A stretch of DNA of 64,000 nt from Lichenicoccus sp965213775 (GTDB lineage Bacteria > Pseudomonadota > Alphaproteobacteria > Acetobacterales > Acetobacteraceae). The stretch covers positions 248,001 through 312,000 of the forward strand of contig CBDCAC010000002.1 of the NCBI GenBank assembly GCA_965213775.1. Direction: 5' to 3'. The notes beneath the pieces are model-generated. The model searched no databases and had not been told where the DNA came from. It was given only the letters and a program-made list of their open reading frames with translations. Every line of letters begins with the position of its first letter. Within the stretch, counting starts at the first letter, position 1. Position numbers and translations under genes: made by a program. Of the stretch, positions 31,246 to 40,168 are shown piece by piece.

Positions 31246-32370
31246 ATGGCCGATTCCGTTCATCACCATCCAGACGCGCCGGATGCCTCGCTGCCGTCAG
31301 CGCCGCCCGTGCCGGCGACCCGCGACGACGAGACCCCTTCGACCCGCGTCTCGTCGGCGCAGCTCGCCGCCATCCTGCGCACCGTCACCCTGATCGCCGG
31401 CGCCGGGCTGCTGCTCTGGCTGTTCTCACAGGTCATGCTGCTGCTGTTCTTCGCGGTGCTGCTGGCCTGCACCCTGCGCGGTGCGGCCGACCTGACGTCG
31501 CGGCTGACACGGCTCCCCGCCGGCCTGATGCTCGGCATGATCAGCCTGCTGCTGCTGGCCCTGGTGGTTGGCGGCTTCTGGTGGATCGGCCCGCAGCTGG
31601 CGCAGCAGGGCGGCGACCTGGTGAACAAACTTTCCGCCGAGATCGACCGGCTCTCGCAGCATTACGGCTCGACGCCCTGGGCGCGCTCGATCAGGGAGCA
31701 TCTCTCCGGCTCCACCCCCAGTGCCGAGCAGGTCAGCGCGCCGGCCTTCAAGGTGCTCGGCCTGACGCTCGGCGCGTTGGCCGACCTGGTGCTGGTGCTG
31801 ATCACCGCGCTGTACCTCGCCATCTCGCCGGCGCTGTATCAGCGCGGCCTGCTGCGGCTGATCGCGATCCGGCATCGGCCGCGCGCGCTCGCGATCCTGC
31901 GCGACATCGCGCGCACGCTGCGCCGCTGGCTGCTGGGCCAGATGGTGGACATGGTGGTGGTCGGCCTGATCACCGCGATCGGCATGAGCATCCTCGGCGT
32001 CCCGGTGCCGCTGGCCCTCGGGGTGCTGGCGGGGGTGCTGACGTTCATCCCCTATTTCGGGGCGCCGATCGCGGGCCTGCCGGCGGTGCTGGTGGCACTC
32101 ACGGTCAGCCCGACCACCGCCCTCTACGCCGTGCTGGTGTTCCTGCTCTGCCACCTGGTCGAGGGCTACGTGCTGTCGCCGCTGGTGCAGCGGCGGCTGG
32201 TGGAGCTGCCGCCGGCGCTGACCCTGCTGTCGATGGCCGCCTCGGGCGCCCTGTTCGGCCCGCTCGGCATCATCCTCGGCACGCCGATCGCGGCCGCCAT
32301 GATGGTCGCGGTGCGCGAGGGCTACGTGGTCTCCGTGCTGGGCGACAGCGAGGCGCATGATCCCGGCTGA
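31246..32370 (+). CDS. AI-2E family transporter (PerM/TqsA-like)
   Basis: The product has 374 residues with about seven to eight membrane helices in the AI-2E pattern: two N-terminal helices (about 45-85 including LLLWLFSQVMLLLFFAVLLACTLR), one near 100-120, then an amphipathic stretch, and a helical bundle from 190. The family sequence FIPYFGAPIAGLPAVLVAL and the C-terminal LFGPLGIILGTPIAAAMMV are clear. Members include autoinducer-2 exporters and sodium/proton antiporters, so the substrate is open. The N-terminal 40 residues are polar and His/Pro-rich. Confidence 0.88.
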   Translation: MADSVHHHPDAPDASLPSAPPVPATRDDETPSTRVSSAQLAAILRTVTLIAGAGLLLWLFSQVMLLLFFAVLLACTLRGAADLTSRLTRLPAGLMLGMISLLLLALVVGGFWWIGPQLAQQGGDLVNKLSAEIDRLSQHYGSTPWARSIREHLSGSTPSAEQVSAPAFKVLGLTLGALADLVLVLITALYLAISPALYQRGLLRLIAIRHRPRALAILRDIARTLRRWLLGQMVDMVVVGLITAIGMSILGVPVPLALGVLAGVLTFIPYFGAPIAGLPAVLVALTVSPTTALYAVLVFLLCHLVEGYVLSPLVQRRLVELPPALTLLSMAASGALFGPLGIILGTPIAAAMMVAVREGYVVSVLGDSEAHDPG

Positions 32371-32407
32371 ACCGATGCTCCGGCCATGCCGCCGGGAGCG
32401 AGGAGAA

Positions 32408-32520
32408 GGCAAGGGGCTTTCCCCCTTGACCCCATCAAAGGCGGAGCCTTCGAAAACCTAGATTCTAGAAATGGGGTCTGGGGCCGCCGGCTCCAGCGGG
32501 TCGAGGGCGGAGCCCTTGCC
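32408..32520. repeat. Dispersed intergenic repeat, diverged copy C
   Basis: The unit is closed by a perfect 8-bp inverted repeat, GGCAAGGG (32408-32415) and CCCTTGCC (32513-32520). Inside, ATCAAAGGCGGAGCCTTCGA and a central TAGATTCTAGAA palindrome replace the AAAGGCC core of copies A and B, so it is a diverged family member. The 295-base gap from 32371 to 32665 holds this unit and otherwise no gene or clear site. Confidence 0.75.
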
Positions 32521-32665
32521 TGGCTCGGGTACCGCGTCGGCGGCCGACCACATGGCCGGCCCGTCGGACTTGGAGCGGACGCGGCCAGACACTAACTGGT
32601 TGATGCACCCAGGTTGCGCGCGTCCCTCCGGCGCGCGGAGGGTGCCTCTCAGCTCGAACAGGATC

Positions 32666-34468
32666 ATGGCGCCCATGCCCGACACGCTCACGCATGCCTT
32701 GCCGTCCGCCGGCGACGAACTGCCGCGCTGGGACCTGTCGGACCTCTATGCCGGCACCGCGAGCGAGGCGTTGGCGGCGGACTTGGCTTCCGCGCAGACC
32801 GGTGCTGCGGCCTTCGCCGGGCAGCATGCGGGACGCCTGGCCGGATACGGCGCCGCCGCACTCGGCGGCGCGATCGCCGAGTACGAGCGCATCGACGAGC
32901 TGCTCGGGCGCGCCTCCTCCTATGCCGGGCTGCTGTTCGCCAGCGACTCCAGCGATTCCCATATCGCGCGCTTCTACCAGTCGATCAGCGAGCGCATCAC
33001 CCAGATCGGCAGCGAGCTGGTGTTCTTCACCCTGGAGCTGAACCGGATCGAGGAGGCGGATCTCGCCGACCGCCTGCGCGATCCGGCGCTGGCGCCGTGG
33101 GCGCCGTTCCTGCGGGACCTGCGCGTGTTCCGGCCGCACCAGCTCTCCGAGGAGATCGAGCGCGTGCTGCACGAGAAGGAGGTCACCGGCCGCGCCGCCT
33201 GGAGCCGGCTGTTCGACGAGACGATGGCCGGGTTGCGGGTCGCCGTCGGCGCGGAGCGGCTCACCGTCGGCGATGCGCTGAACCGGCTGTCGGATCCCGA
33301 TCGCGCGGTGCGCGAGCGGGCGGCGCGCGCGATCGGGACGCTGTTCACCGAGAATGTCCGGCTGTTCTCGCTGATCACCAACACGCTTGCCAAGGACAAG
33401 GAGATCACCGACGGCTGGCGGCACTATCCGCGGCCCGGCAGTGCCCGCAACCGCGGCAACATGGTCGAGGACGAGGTGGTGGACGCGCTGGTCGCCGCGG
33501 TGACGGATGACTATGGCCGCCTGTCGCACCGCTACTACGCGCTGAAGGCGGGCTGGCTCGGGCTCGACAAGCTCGAGCACTGGGACCGCAACGCGCCGCT
33601 GCCCGGCGACGAGGCGGGCTCGATCAGCTGGGAGGAGGCGCGTCGCCGGGTGCTCGACGCCTACGAAGGCTTCGATCCAAGGGTCGGCGCGGTCGCGCGC
33701 CGCTTCTTCGAGCGTCCGTGGATCGACGCGGCACCCCGTCCGGGCAAGGCGGCCGGCGCCTTCGCGCATCCTACGGTGCCGTCCGCGCACCCCTATATCC
33801 TGCTCAACTTCCACGGCCGCACCCGCGACGTGATGACGCTCGCCCACGAGCTCGGCCACGGCGTGCATCAGGTGCTCGCCGCCGAGCAGGGCTACCTGAT
33901 GTCGGGCACGCCGCTGACGCTGGCGGAGACCGCGAGCGTGTTCGGCGAGATGCTCACCTTCCGCGCGCTGCTGGACACCGAGAGCGATCCGGCCCGGCGT
34001 CGCCTGATGCTGGCCGGCAAGGTCGAGGACATGCTGAACACGGTGGTGCGGCAGATCGCCTTCTACCGCTTCGAGACGCGGCTGCATGACGAGCGGCGCG
34101 GCGGCGAGCTGCTGCCCGAGCGGATCGGCGAGCTCTGGCGCGAGGTGCAGCGCGAGAGTCTGGGGCCGGCCTTCAACTTCACCCCCGAGTACGACGTGTT
34201 CTGGGCCTACGTGCCGCACTTCGTGCACTCGCCGTTCTACGTCTACGCCTATGCCTTCGGCGACTGCCTGGTAAACGCGCTCTACGGCGTGTTCGCCTCC
34301 GGCCATTCCGGCTTCCAGGACAAGTACCTGGAGATGCTGCGCGCCGGTGGCACCGAGCGCCACCGCGAGCTGCTGCAGCCGTTCGGGCTCGACGCCGCCG
34401 ACCCGTCCTTCTGGCGGCGCGGGCTCGACGTGATATCGGGCTTCATCGACGAGTTGGAAGCCAGCTGA
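32666..34468 (+). CDS. pepF: M3B family oligoendopeptidase (PepF-like)
   Basis: This is a cytoplasmic zinc metallopeptidase that cleaves short peptides. The product has 600 residues. The N-terminal helical part opens with LPRWDLSDLYAG, typical of oligoendopeptidase F. The zinc motif HELGH is at 394-398, with the third ligand glutamate expected in PLTLAETASVFGEML just after. Conserved YAYAFGDCLVNALY ends the domain. The ATG at 32666 or 32675 starts the protein; AGGA precedes the first. Its stop overlaps the next gene (TGATG). Confidence 0.92.
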   Translation: MAPMPDTLTHALPSAGDELPRWDLSDLYAGTASEALAADLASAQTGAAAFAGQHAGRLAGYGAAALGGAIAEYERIDELLGRASSYAGLLFASDSSDSHIARFYQSISERITQIGSELVFFTLELNRIEEADLADRLRDPALAPWAPFLRDLRVFRPHQLSEEIERVLHEKEVTGRAAWSRLFDETMAGLRVAVGAERLTVGDALNRLSDPDRAVRERAARAIGTLFTENVRLFSLITNTLAKDKEITDGWRHYPRPGSARNRGNMVEDEVVDALVAAVTDDYGRLSHRYYALKAGWLGLDKLEHWDRNAPLPGDEAGSISWEEARRRVLDAYEGFDPRVGAVARRFFERPWIDAAPRPGKAAGAFAHPTVPSAHPYILLNFHGRTRDVMTLAHELGHGVHQVLAAEQGYLMSGTPLTLAETASVFGEMLTFRALLDTESDPARRRLMLAGKVEDMLNTVVRQIAFYRFETRLHDERRGGELLPERIGELWREVQRESLGPAFNFTPEYDVFWAYVPHFVHSPFYVYAYAFGDCLVNALYGVFASGHSGFQDKYLEMLRAGGTERHRELLQPFGLDAADPSFWRRGLDVISGFIDELEAS

Positions 34469-35829
34469 TGGCAGAGCGCGACCTCGACCGCGGCAGCAGC
34501 GTCTTCGGCGAGCTGCGCCGGCTGGCACGCACCTCCGGGGCGGTCGGCGGCATCGCCGCACGCCTCGCCGGCGAACGCATCGGCATACGCACCAACAAGC
34601 TTTCGCACGCCGAGGATCTGCGCGCGGTGCTCGGCGGCCTGAAGGGGCCGCTGATGAAGGTGGCGCAGCTGCTCTCGACGATCCCCGACGCGCTGCCCGA
34701 GGAGTATGCCGCCGAGCTCGCCCAGCTGCAGGCGAACGCGCCGGCGATGGGCTGGTCGTTCGTGCGCCGCCGCATGTCCGCCGAGCTCGGCCCGGATTGG
34801 GAGCGGCGCTTCCGATCGTTCGGCCGCGAGGCGGCGGCGGCGGCGAGCCTGGGGCAGGTGCATCGCGCGACGTTGCCCGACGGACGCGAGGTGGCCTGCA
34901 AGCTGCAGTACCCCGACATGCCCTCGACGGTGGAAGCCGACCTGCGCCAGCTCAAGGTGGCGATGGGCATCTACCACCGCATGGACAGCACGATCCAGCA
35001 GGACGAGGTCTACAAGGAGCTCGCCGAGCGCCTGCGCGAGGAGCTGGACTACAAGCGCGAGGCGGCGCACCTGCGTCTGTACCGGCTGATGCTGCGCGAT
35101 TTCGCGCCGGTCACGGTGCCGGAGCCGGTCGAGGCGCTGTCGACCTCGCGCCTGCTGACGATGCGCTGGGTCGAGGGCAAGAGCTTCAAGCAGCGGCTGG
35201 AGGAGGATCCGTCGCAGGAGAGCCGCAACAGTGTCGCCCGCGCGGTGTTCGGCGCCTGGTATCGCCCGCTGTACGGCTACGGCGTCATCCACGGCGACCC
35301 GCATCTCGGCAACTTCCTGATCCGCGCCGACGACGGGCTGAACCTGCTGGATTTCGGCGCGATCCGGATCTTCCCGGCCCGGTTCATACGCGGCATCATC
35401 GACCTGCACGACGCGATCAGCCGCAACGACCAGGATCTGGCGCATCACGCCTACCAGGCCTGGGGTTTCACCGACCTCTCGCGCGAGAAGATGGAGGTGC
35501 TGAACGGCTGGGCGCGGTTCCTGTACGAGCCGCTGATGCAGGATCGCGTACGTCCGATACAGGAGACCGACGACCCGCAATACGGAAGGGCGGTGCTGGA
35601 GAAGGTCTATGCCGGGCTCAAGCAGACCGGCGGGGTCAAGCCGCCGCGCGAGTTCGTGCTGATGGACCGTTCCGCCGTCGGCCTCGGCAGCGTGTTCCTC
35701 AGGCTGCGCGCCAAGCTGAACTGGCACCGCATGTTCCACGAGATGATCGACGGCTTCGACGAGGCGGCGCTGGCGGAGCGGCAGCGCGCGGCACTCGCCG
35801 AGACCCAGGTGCCGCCGCCGATCGGCTAG
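34468..35829 (+). CDS. ABC1/AarF/UbiB family atypical kinase
   Basis: The product has 453 residues. ABC1 features are visible: LKGPLMKVAQLLS (the KxGQ region, here KVAQ), the Ala-rich loop AAAASLGQVHRA, the invariant lysine in VACKLQYP, and the catalytic and metal-binding VIHGDPHLGNFLI and LLDFGAIR. These proteins support ubiquinone synthesis or lipid handling in most bacteria; membrane anchors typical of UbiB are not seen, so I do not call ubiB. It is coupled to pepF by a one-base overlap, but no functional tie is known. Confidence 0.88.
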   Translation: MAERDLDRGSSVFGELRRLARTSGAVGGIAARLAGERIGIRTNKLSHAEDLRAVLGGLKGPLMKVAQLLSTIPDALPEEYAAELAQLQANAPAMGWSFVRRRMSAELGPDWERRFRSFGREAAAAASLGQVHRATLPDGREVACKLQYPDMPSTVEADLRQLKVAMGIYHRMDSTIQQDEVYKELAERLREELDYKREAAHLRLYRLMLRDFAPVTVPEPVEALSTSRLLTMRWVEGKSFKQRLEEDPSQESRNSVARAVFGAWYRPLYGYGVIHGDPHLGNFLIRADDGLNLLDFGAIRIFPARFIRGIIDLHDAISRNDQDLAHHAYQAWGFTDLSREKMEVLNGWARFLYEPLMQDRVRPIQETDDPQYGRAVLEKVYAGLKQTGGVKPPREFVLMDRSAVGLGSVFLRLRAKLNWHRMFHEMIDGFDEAALAERQRAALAETQVPPPIG

Positions 35830-35831
35830 CC

Positions 35832-35851
35832 GCGGGGACCCGACGCCCCGC
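35832..35851. terminator. Hairpin between convergent genes
   Basis: GCGGGG (35832-35837) and CCCCGC (35846-35851) form a 6-bp stem with an 8-base loop in the 30-base gap between the convergent ABC1 kinase and glycosyltransferase genes. There is no T-run. A shared bidirectional terminator is plausible from position only. Confidence 0.35.
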
Positions 35852-35859
35852 CTGCCGGC

Positions 35860-36912
35860 TCACTCCCCGGCAACGATGCGCAGGTTGCGCTCCATGTGGG
35901 CGAGCTGGCGGTAGATCGCGAGATAGTCCTCGGCCATCCGGCGCGCGGTGAAGCGGGTCTCGAAGCGGTGTCGGATGGCGGCCGTGCTCAGCTCGTCGAG
36001 GCGGGCGACGGCGCTGATCGCGCTGGTCTCGTCCTCGACGATGAAGCCGGTCAGGCCATCCTCGATCACCTCGGGCACCGAGCCGCGGTTGAAGGCGATC
36101 ACCGGCGTGCCGCAGGCCATCGCCTCGATCATCACCAGGCCGAAGGGCTCGGGCCAGTCGATCGGCATCAGCAGGCCGCAGGCGCCGGACAGGAAGTCCG
36201 GCTTCTGTCCGTCGTTGATCTCGCCGATCAGCTCGACGCCGTCCCCCAGCATCGGCCGGATCTGGCGCTCGAAATACTCCGCGTCGACGCGGTCGACCTT
36301 GGCCGCGATCTTCAGCGGGATGCCGCTGGCGCGCGCGATCCGGATCGCCTTGTCGACGCCCTTCTCGGGGCAGATCCTGCCGAGGAAGGCGAGGTAGTCG
36401 CGGGCACCCGGCCGCGGGGTCAGCAATGCCTCGGGCAGCCCGTGCAGCACGGTGCGCACGAAGTTGGCCTGCGGCAGCGGACGGCGCTGGCTGTCGGAGA
36501 TCGAGACCACCGGCACCTTGTTGAAGTTGTTGAACACCGGCTGCAGCTCGGGAAGGTCTAGGCGGCCGTGCAGGGTGGTGACGAAGGGCAGGCGCTGGCG
36601 GCTGAAGAACGAGAACGGCCAGTAATCCATGTGGAAGTGCAGCACGTCGAAGTCGCCCATGCGCCGGGCGACGTGCTCCATCATCAGCATGTGCGGCGCG
36701 ATCGGGTCGCGGATCGCCGGATCCAGGCGCAGCGCCCGCGGCCAGGACGGGTGCAGATCGGCGCTGGTCACGCTGTCGCCGCTGGCGAACAGGGTCACCT
36801 CGTGCCCGAGATTGACCAGCTCCTCGGTCAGGAACGACACCACCCGCTCCGTGCCGCCATACAGTTTCGGCGGAACCGCTTCATGAAGAGGTGCAATCTG
36901 GGCAATCCGCAT
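35860..36912 (-). CDS. Glycosyltransferase family 4 protein
   Basis: The product has 350 residues. The N-terminal half begins MRIAQIAPL and has PPKLYGGTERVVSFLTEEL, the opening seen in many GT4 enzymes that use nucleotide sugars. The C-terminal Rossmann half has LGRICPEKGVDKAI and the sugar-nucleotide motif PEPFGLVMIEAMACGTPVIAFNRGSVPEVIEDGLTGFIV. The start at 36912 has GAGGAG about ten bases before it. The acceptor is unknown; an exopolysaccharide or glycolipid is possible. The divergent neighbour is an ABC exporter. Confidence 0.9.
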   Translation of the reverse strand: MRIAQIAPLHEAVPPKLYGGTERVVSFLTEELVNLGHEVTLFASGDSVTSADLHPSWPRALRLDPAIRDPIAPHMLMMEHVARRMGDFDVLHFHMDYWPFSFFSRQRLPFVTTLHGRLDLPELQPVFNNFNKVPVVSISDSQRRPLPQANFVRTVLHGLPEALLTPRPGARDYLAFLGRICPEKGVDKAIRIARASGIPLKIAAKVDRVDAEYFERQIRPMLGDGVELIGEINDGQKPDFLSGACGLLMPIDWPEPFGLVMIEAMACGTPVIAFNRGSVPEVIEDGLTGFIVEDETSAISAVARLDELSTAAIRHRFETRFTARRMAEDYLAIYRQLAHMERNLRIVAGE

Positions 36913-37098
36913 TAAAATGCGCTCCTCTAGTCTGGCAGTCTCTTTAAACAGCTCGATCACGGCAATTTGGGGGCGGCGCTAGGGCTTTATGGAGCCAATT
37001 CGATCAGGATGTGGATCGACCGTGAACCTGCCGGAACCGGCATGGTTGCTCTTGAGCGCATTTCCGCCCGCTTCACTCCTGCATCCGAGGAGAACGAC

Positions 37099-38934
37099 AT
37101 GTCATCGCGTCGCGTGAGGCCGTCGGCGGATCCTTCGGTCACCGTCTCGGATGCCGACCTGGTGCGGCTGGCGAGCCGGCCGATGGCCTTCATGATCCGC
37201 TACGTGATGCGCCACAAGCTGCAGCACGCCGCGATCATGCTCTCGGTCGTGCTGGCGGTCGGCTGCGCCGTCGGCTCTTCCTACGCCGTCAACTACCTGG
37301 TCGACACGCTGAACGCGCATCAGGGAGGCGCGCACCAGGCCGGCCGCATGGCCCCGGTGTGGCACGCGGTGATCTTCCTGGGCGGCCTGATCGCGCTCGA
37401 CAACATGTCGTGGCGGATCGGCGGCTGGGTCTCCACCCACGCCTTCGTCACCGTGACCGGCGACCTGCGGCGCGACCTGTTCCGCCATCTCACCGGCCAT
37501 GCCCCGTCGTACTTCGCCGACCGCATGCCCGGCACCCTGGCCGGCCGCATCTCGGCGACCTCGACGGCGATGTTCACGCTGGAGAACCTCGCCTTCTGGA
37601 ACGTGCTGCCGCCGTGCCTGAACGTCGGCTTCTCGATCCTGCTGATGATCATCGTCAGCCCGCTGATGGCGGCTGTGCTGGTGGTGCTGGCAGCACTGCT
37701 GTCGTGGCTGATGTTCCGCCTCGCCGCCGGCGGCCGGCCGCTGCATCATCGCTACGCCACCGAGGCGGCGCGGGTCGATGGCGAGCTGCTCGACGTCATC
37801 AACAACATGCCGCTGGTCCGCGCCTTCGGCGCCACCCACCGCGAGCGGCGTCGCTTCGGCGACCGCATGAAGGTCGAGATGGGCTGGCGCGGCCGCTCGC
37901 TGCGCTACCTCGAGAAGCTGCGCCTGACCCACGCGGCGCTGACCGCGATCCTGACCGCGGGCCTGCTGATCTGGGCGATCCTGCTCTGGCAGGCGCACCG
38001 GGCGACCGTCGGCGAGGTGGTCATGGTGACCACGCTGGGCTTCATGATCCTGCACGGCACCCGCGACCTCGCGGTGGCGCTGGTCGAGACCATCCAGCAC
38101 GTCGCCCGCCTCGCCGAGGCGCTCGGCACCCTGCTGCTGCCGCACGACATGCCGGACGCCAACGACGCCACCGGCTTCACCGGCCCGGCGAAGGGCGAGG
38201 TGGTGTTCGACCGCGTCACCTACGCCTATCCCGGCGGCACGCCGATCCTGGACGGCTTCGAGCTCAAGGTGGAGGCCGGCACCCGCGTCGGCCTGGTGGG
38301 ACGCTCCGGCTCGGGCAAGACCACCGTGCTCGCGCTGCTGCAGCGCCTGCGCTACATCCAGGGCGGCCACATCCTGATCGACGGCAAGGAGCTCGGCCGC
38401 CTCACCGAGGAGGCGCTGCGCGCGGTGATCTCGGTGGTGCCGCAGGACGTCACCCTGTTCCACCGCACGGTGATGGAGAATATCCGCTACGGCAAGCCGG
38501 AAGCCTCCGACGAGGAGGTCGAGGCGGCGGCGGAAGCGGCGGAATGTCGCGACTTCATCGAGGCGATGGAGGACGGGTTCAACACCCCGGTCGGCGACCG
38601 CGGCGTCAAGCTCTCCGGCGGGCAGCGGCAGCGCCTGGCGATCGCACGCGCGTTCCTGCGCAACGCGCCAATCCTGCTGCTCGACGAGGCCACCAGCGCG
38701 CTCGACTCCGAGAGCGAGCTGCGCGTCCAGGAGGCGCTCGACCGCCTGATGGTCGGACGCACGGTGATCGCGGTGGCGCACCGGCTCTCCACCCTGCGCG
38801 ACTTCGACCGCATCATCGTCATGCAGTCCGGCCGGGTGCTGCAGGACGGCGCGCCCGCCGAGCTGGAGCGGGTCGAGGGACCGTATCGCGACCTGCTCAG
38901 CCTGCAGGCGGTCAGTCTGGAGGACGTCGCGTGA
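37099..38934 (+). CDS. ABC exporter, fused permease and ATPase
   Basis: The product has 611 residues: a type IV exporter half-transporter. Six membrane helices (about 40-340) are followed by the ATPase with Walker A GRSGSGKTT (401-409), Q-loop VVPQDVTLFHRTVMENIRYG, signature LSGGQ (505-509), Walker B ILLLDEATSALD and switch histidine in AVAHRLSTLRD. The likely substrates are lipids, glycolipids or drugs; the divergent glycosyltransferase hints at a glycolipid. I chose 37099, with GAGGAG nine bases before, over the farther start at 36967. Confidence 0.92.
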   Translation: MSSRRVRPSADPSVTVSDADLVRLASRPMAFMIRYVMRHKLQHAAIMLSVVLAVGCAVGSSYAVNYLVDTLNAHQGGAHQAGRMAPVWHAVIFLGGLIALDNMSWRIGGWVSTHAFVTVTGDLRRDLFRHLTGHAPSYFADRMPGTLAGRISATSTAMFTLENLAFWNVLPPCLNVGFSILLMIIVSPLMAAVLVVLAALLSWLMFRLAAGGRPLHHRYATEAARVDGELLDVINNMPLVRAFGATHRERRRFGDRMKVEMGWRGRSLRYLEKLRLTHAALTAILTAGLLIWAILLWQAHRATVGEVVMVTTLGFMILHGTRDLAVALVETIQHVARLAEALGTLLLPHDMPDANDATGFTGPAKGEVVFDRVTYAYPGGTPILDGFELKVEAGTRVGLVGRSGSGKTTVLALLQRLRYIQGGHILIDGKELGRLTEEALRAVISVVPQDVTLFHRTVMENIRYGKPEASDEEVEAAAEAAECRDFIEAMEDGFNTPVGDRGVKLSGGQRQRLAIARAFLRNAPILLLDEATSALDSESELRVQEALDRLMVGRTVIAVAHRLSTLRDFDRIIVMQSGRVLQDGAPAELERVEGPYRDLLSLQAVSLEDVA

Positions 38935-38967
38935 GATCGCTCGATCAAATGCTTGTGAACGGAGCGT

Positions 38968-38980
38968 TTTGATATCATAA
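38968..38980. promoter_or_regulatory. AT-rich near-palindrome upstream of the GntR gene
   Basis: The word TTTGATATCATAA at 38968-38980 is symmetric at 11 of 13 positions around TGATATCA, and lies in an AT-rich patch 55 bases before the GntR regulator's start. Regulators of this class often bind such sites in front of their own genes. No consensus for this protein is known to me, so the assignment is weak. Confidence 0.35.
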
Positions 38981-39034
38981 TGACAGCTCCTGGCCGCGCA
39001 CCCTGCCGGCCCAGTTCGAGCTGGATCGTTTCGC

Positions 39035-39823
39035 ATGCGTTTCGTTCACTCCTCCGAGCTCTCCCCGCGTCCGGGGATCCTGGGTGCGGCCAACCACCTC
39101 GCGGGCGAACCGCGCGTCGCGGCGACGAACCTGGAGCCGGTGCTGACCAGCGCGGCGCGGGAGAACCTCAGCCAGCGCGCCTACCTGCGTATCCGCTCCT
39201 CGCTGATCCATAGCGAGCTGCGTCCGGGACAGCGCCTGGTGCTGCGCCCGCTCGCCGCCGAACTGCGCCTCAGCCCGACGCCGGTGCGCGAGGCGCTGCT
39301 GCGCCTGGTCTCCGAGCAGGCGCTGACCCTGGACGAGCGCGGCTCGGCCATCGTGCCGGTGATCGGGCTTGAGGAATTCCGCGAGATCATCGAGATACGC
39401 TGCGATCTGGAGGGGCGTGCCGCGGCCCGCGCGGTGGCGCAGGCGAGCATCGCCGAGGTCGAGCAGATCGCCTCCCTGATGCAGACCTACCGGAGCGCGG
39501 TGCAGGCCGACGACCAGCCCTCGATGCTGGGCCGCAGCGCCGAGCTGCATCGCCTGGTCTGCCGCGTCGCCCGGACGCCGCTGATCCTGCGCATCCTCGA
39601 AGGCATCTGGATGCGGATCGGGCCGGTCTACGCGCTGCGCGCCGGCGCACCCGCGCAGCCGTTCGACGGCAGCCATCCCCACGAGCGGCTGCTGGCCGCA
39701 TTCCATGACCACGACGCCGAGGCGGCGCGCCTGGCGGTGATTGCCGACGTGCGGCGCAGCTCCGACTGGCTCGAGCTTGCGCTGGGGGGCTCGCCGGAGC
39801 GGGCGGCGGCGACCTTGGGGTGA
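39035..39823 (+). CDS. GntR family transcriptional regulator, FCD subfamily
   Basis: The product has 262 residues. The winged HTH (about 45-110) reads AYLRIRSSLIHSELRPGQRLVLRPLAAELRLSPTPVREALLRL, the standard GntR form. The C-terminal FCD ligand domain (about 120-245) has EIRCDLEGRAAARAVAQ, FHDHDAEAA and the metal-binding histidines in ELHRLV and SHPHERLLAAF. Such proteins sense organic acids or sugars acids. Nothing nearby indicates its ligand or target; the neighbouring genes are an ABC exporter and minE. Confidence 0.92.
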   Translation: MRFVHSSELSPRPGILGAANHLAGEPRVAATNLEPVLTSAARENLSQRAYLRIRSSLIHSELRPGQRLVLRPLAAELRLSPTPVREALLRLVSEQALTLDERGSAIVPVIGLEEFREIIEIRCDLEGRAAARAVAQASIAEVEQIASLMQTYRSAVQADDQPSMLGRSAELHRLVCRVARTPLILRILEGIWMRIGPVYALRAGAPAQPFDGSHPHERLLAAFHDHDAEAARLAVIADVRRSSDWLELALGGSPERAAATLG

Positions 39824-39830
39824 GGGTAGG

Positions 39831-39877
39831 CCAGGGCGCTGCCCTGGACCCGCCGGGGCCTGAGGCCCCGGACCCCC
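39831..39877. repeat. Short dispersed repeat copy D, double hairpin between convergent genes
   Basis: Two perfect hairpins follow each other: CCAGGG/CCCTGG enclosing CGCTG (39831-39847), and CCGGGGCC/GGCCCCGG with a TGA loop (39853-39871). The first shares CCAGGGC-GCCCTGG with the right arm of the longer copies. It fills the gap between the convergent GntR regulator and minE stops, so it may end transcription from both sides. Confidence 0.8.
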
Positions 39878-39883
39878 ATCAGA

Positions 39884-40168
39884 TCAGGAGGGGGCAGCCT
39901 TGGTGTCCGTCAGGTTCTTCAGCCCTGGCACCTCGATGTCGATCTCCAGGGTGGAGACCGAGGCGCCGCGGTCCAGCTTGATCTGCACCTTGTCCTGATC
40001 GATCGCCACGTGCTTGGAGATCACCGCCAGGATCTCCTCGCGCAGCCGGGTGATCAGGTCGGACTGGCCCTCGCTGCCGCTGCGCTCGTGCGCCAGCAGG
40101 ATCTGCAGCCGGTCGCGCGCCACCGGCGCCGAGTTCTTGTTCCGGTTGAAGAGGCTGAGCAGGTTCAT
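39884..40168 (-). CDS. minE: Cell division topological specificity factor
   Basis: MinE stimulates MinD ATP hydrolysis and drives the pole-to-pole oscillation that keeps the division site at midcell. The product has 94 residues. The N-terminal amphipathic region (MNLLSLFNRNKNSAPVARDRLQILLAHE) is the membrane- and MinD-contacting part; the rest has the beta-strand dimer sequence LREEILAVISKHV and VQIKLDRGASVSTLEIDIEVP. Its ATG overlaps the minD stop (ATGA). Confidence 0.96.
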   Translation of the reverse strand: MNLLSLFNRNKNSAPVARDRLQILLAHERSGSEGQSDLITRLREEILAVISKHVAIDQDKVQIKLDRGASVSTLEIDIEVPGLKNLTDTKAAPS

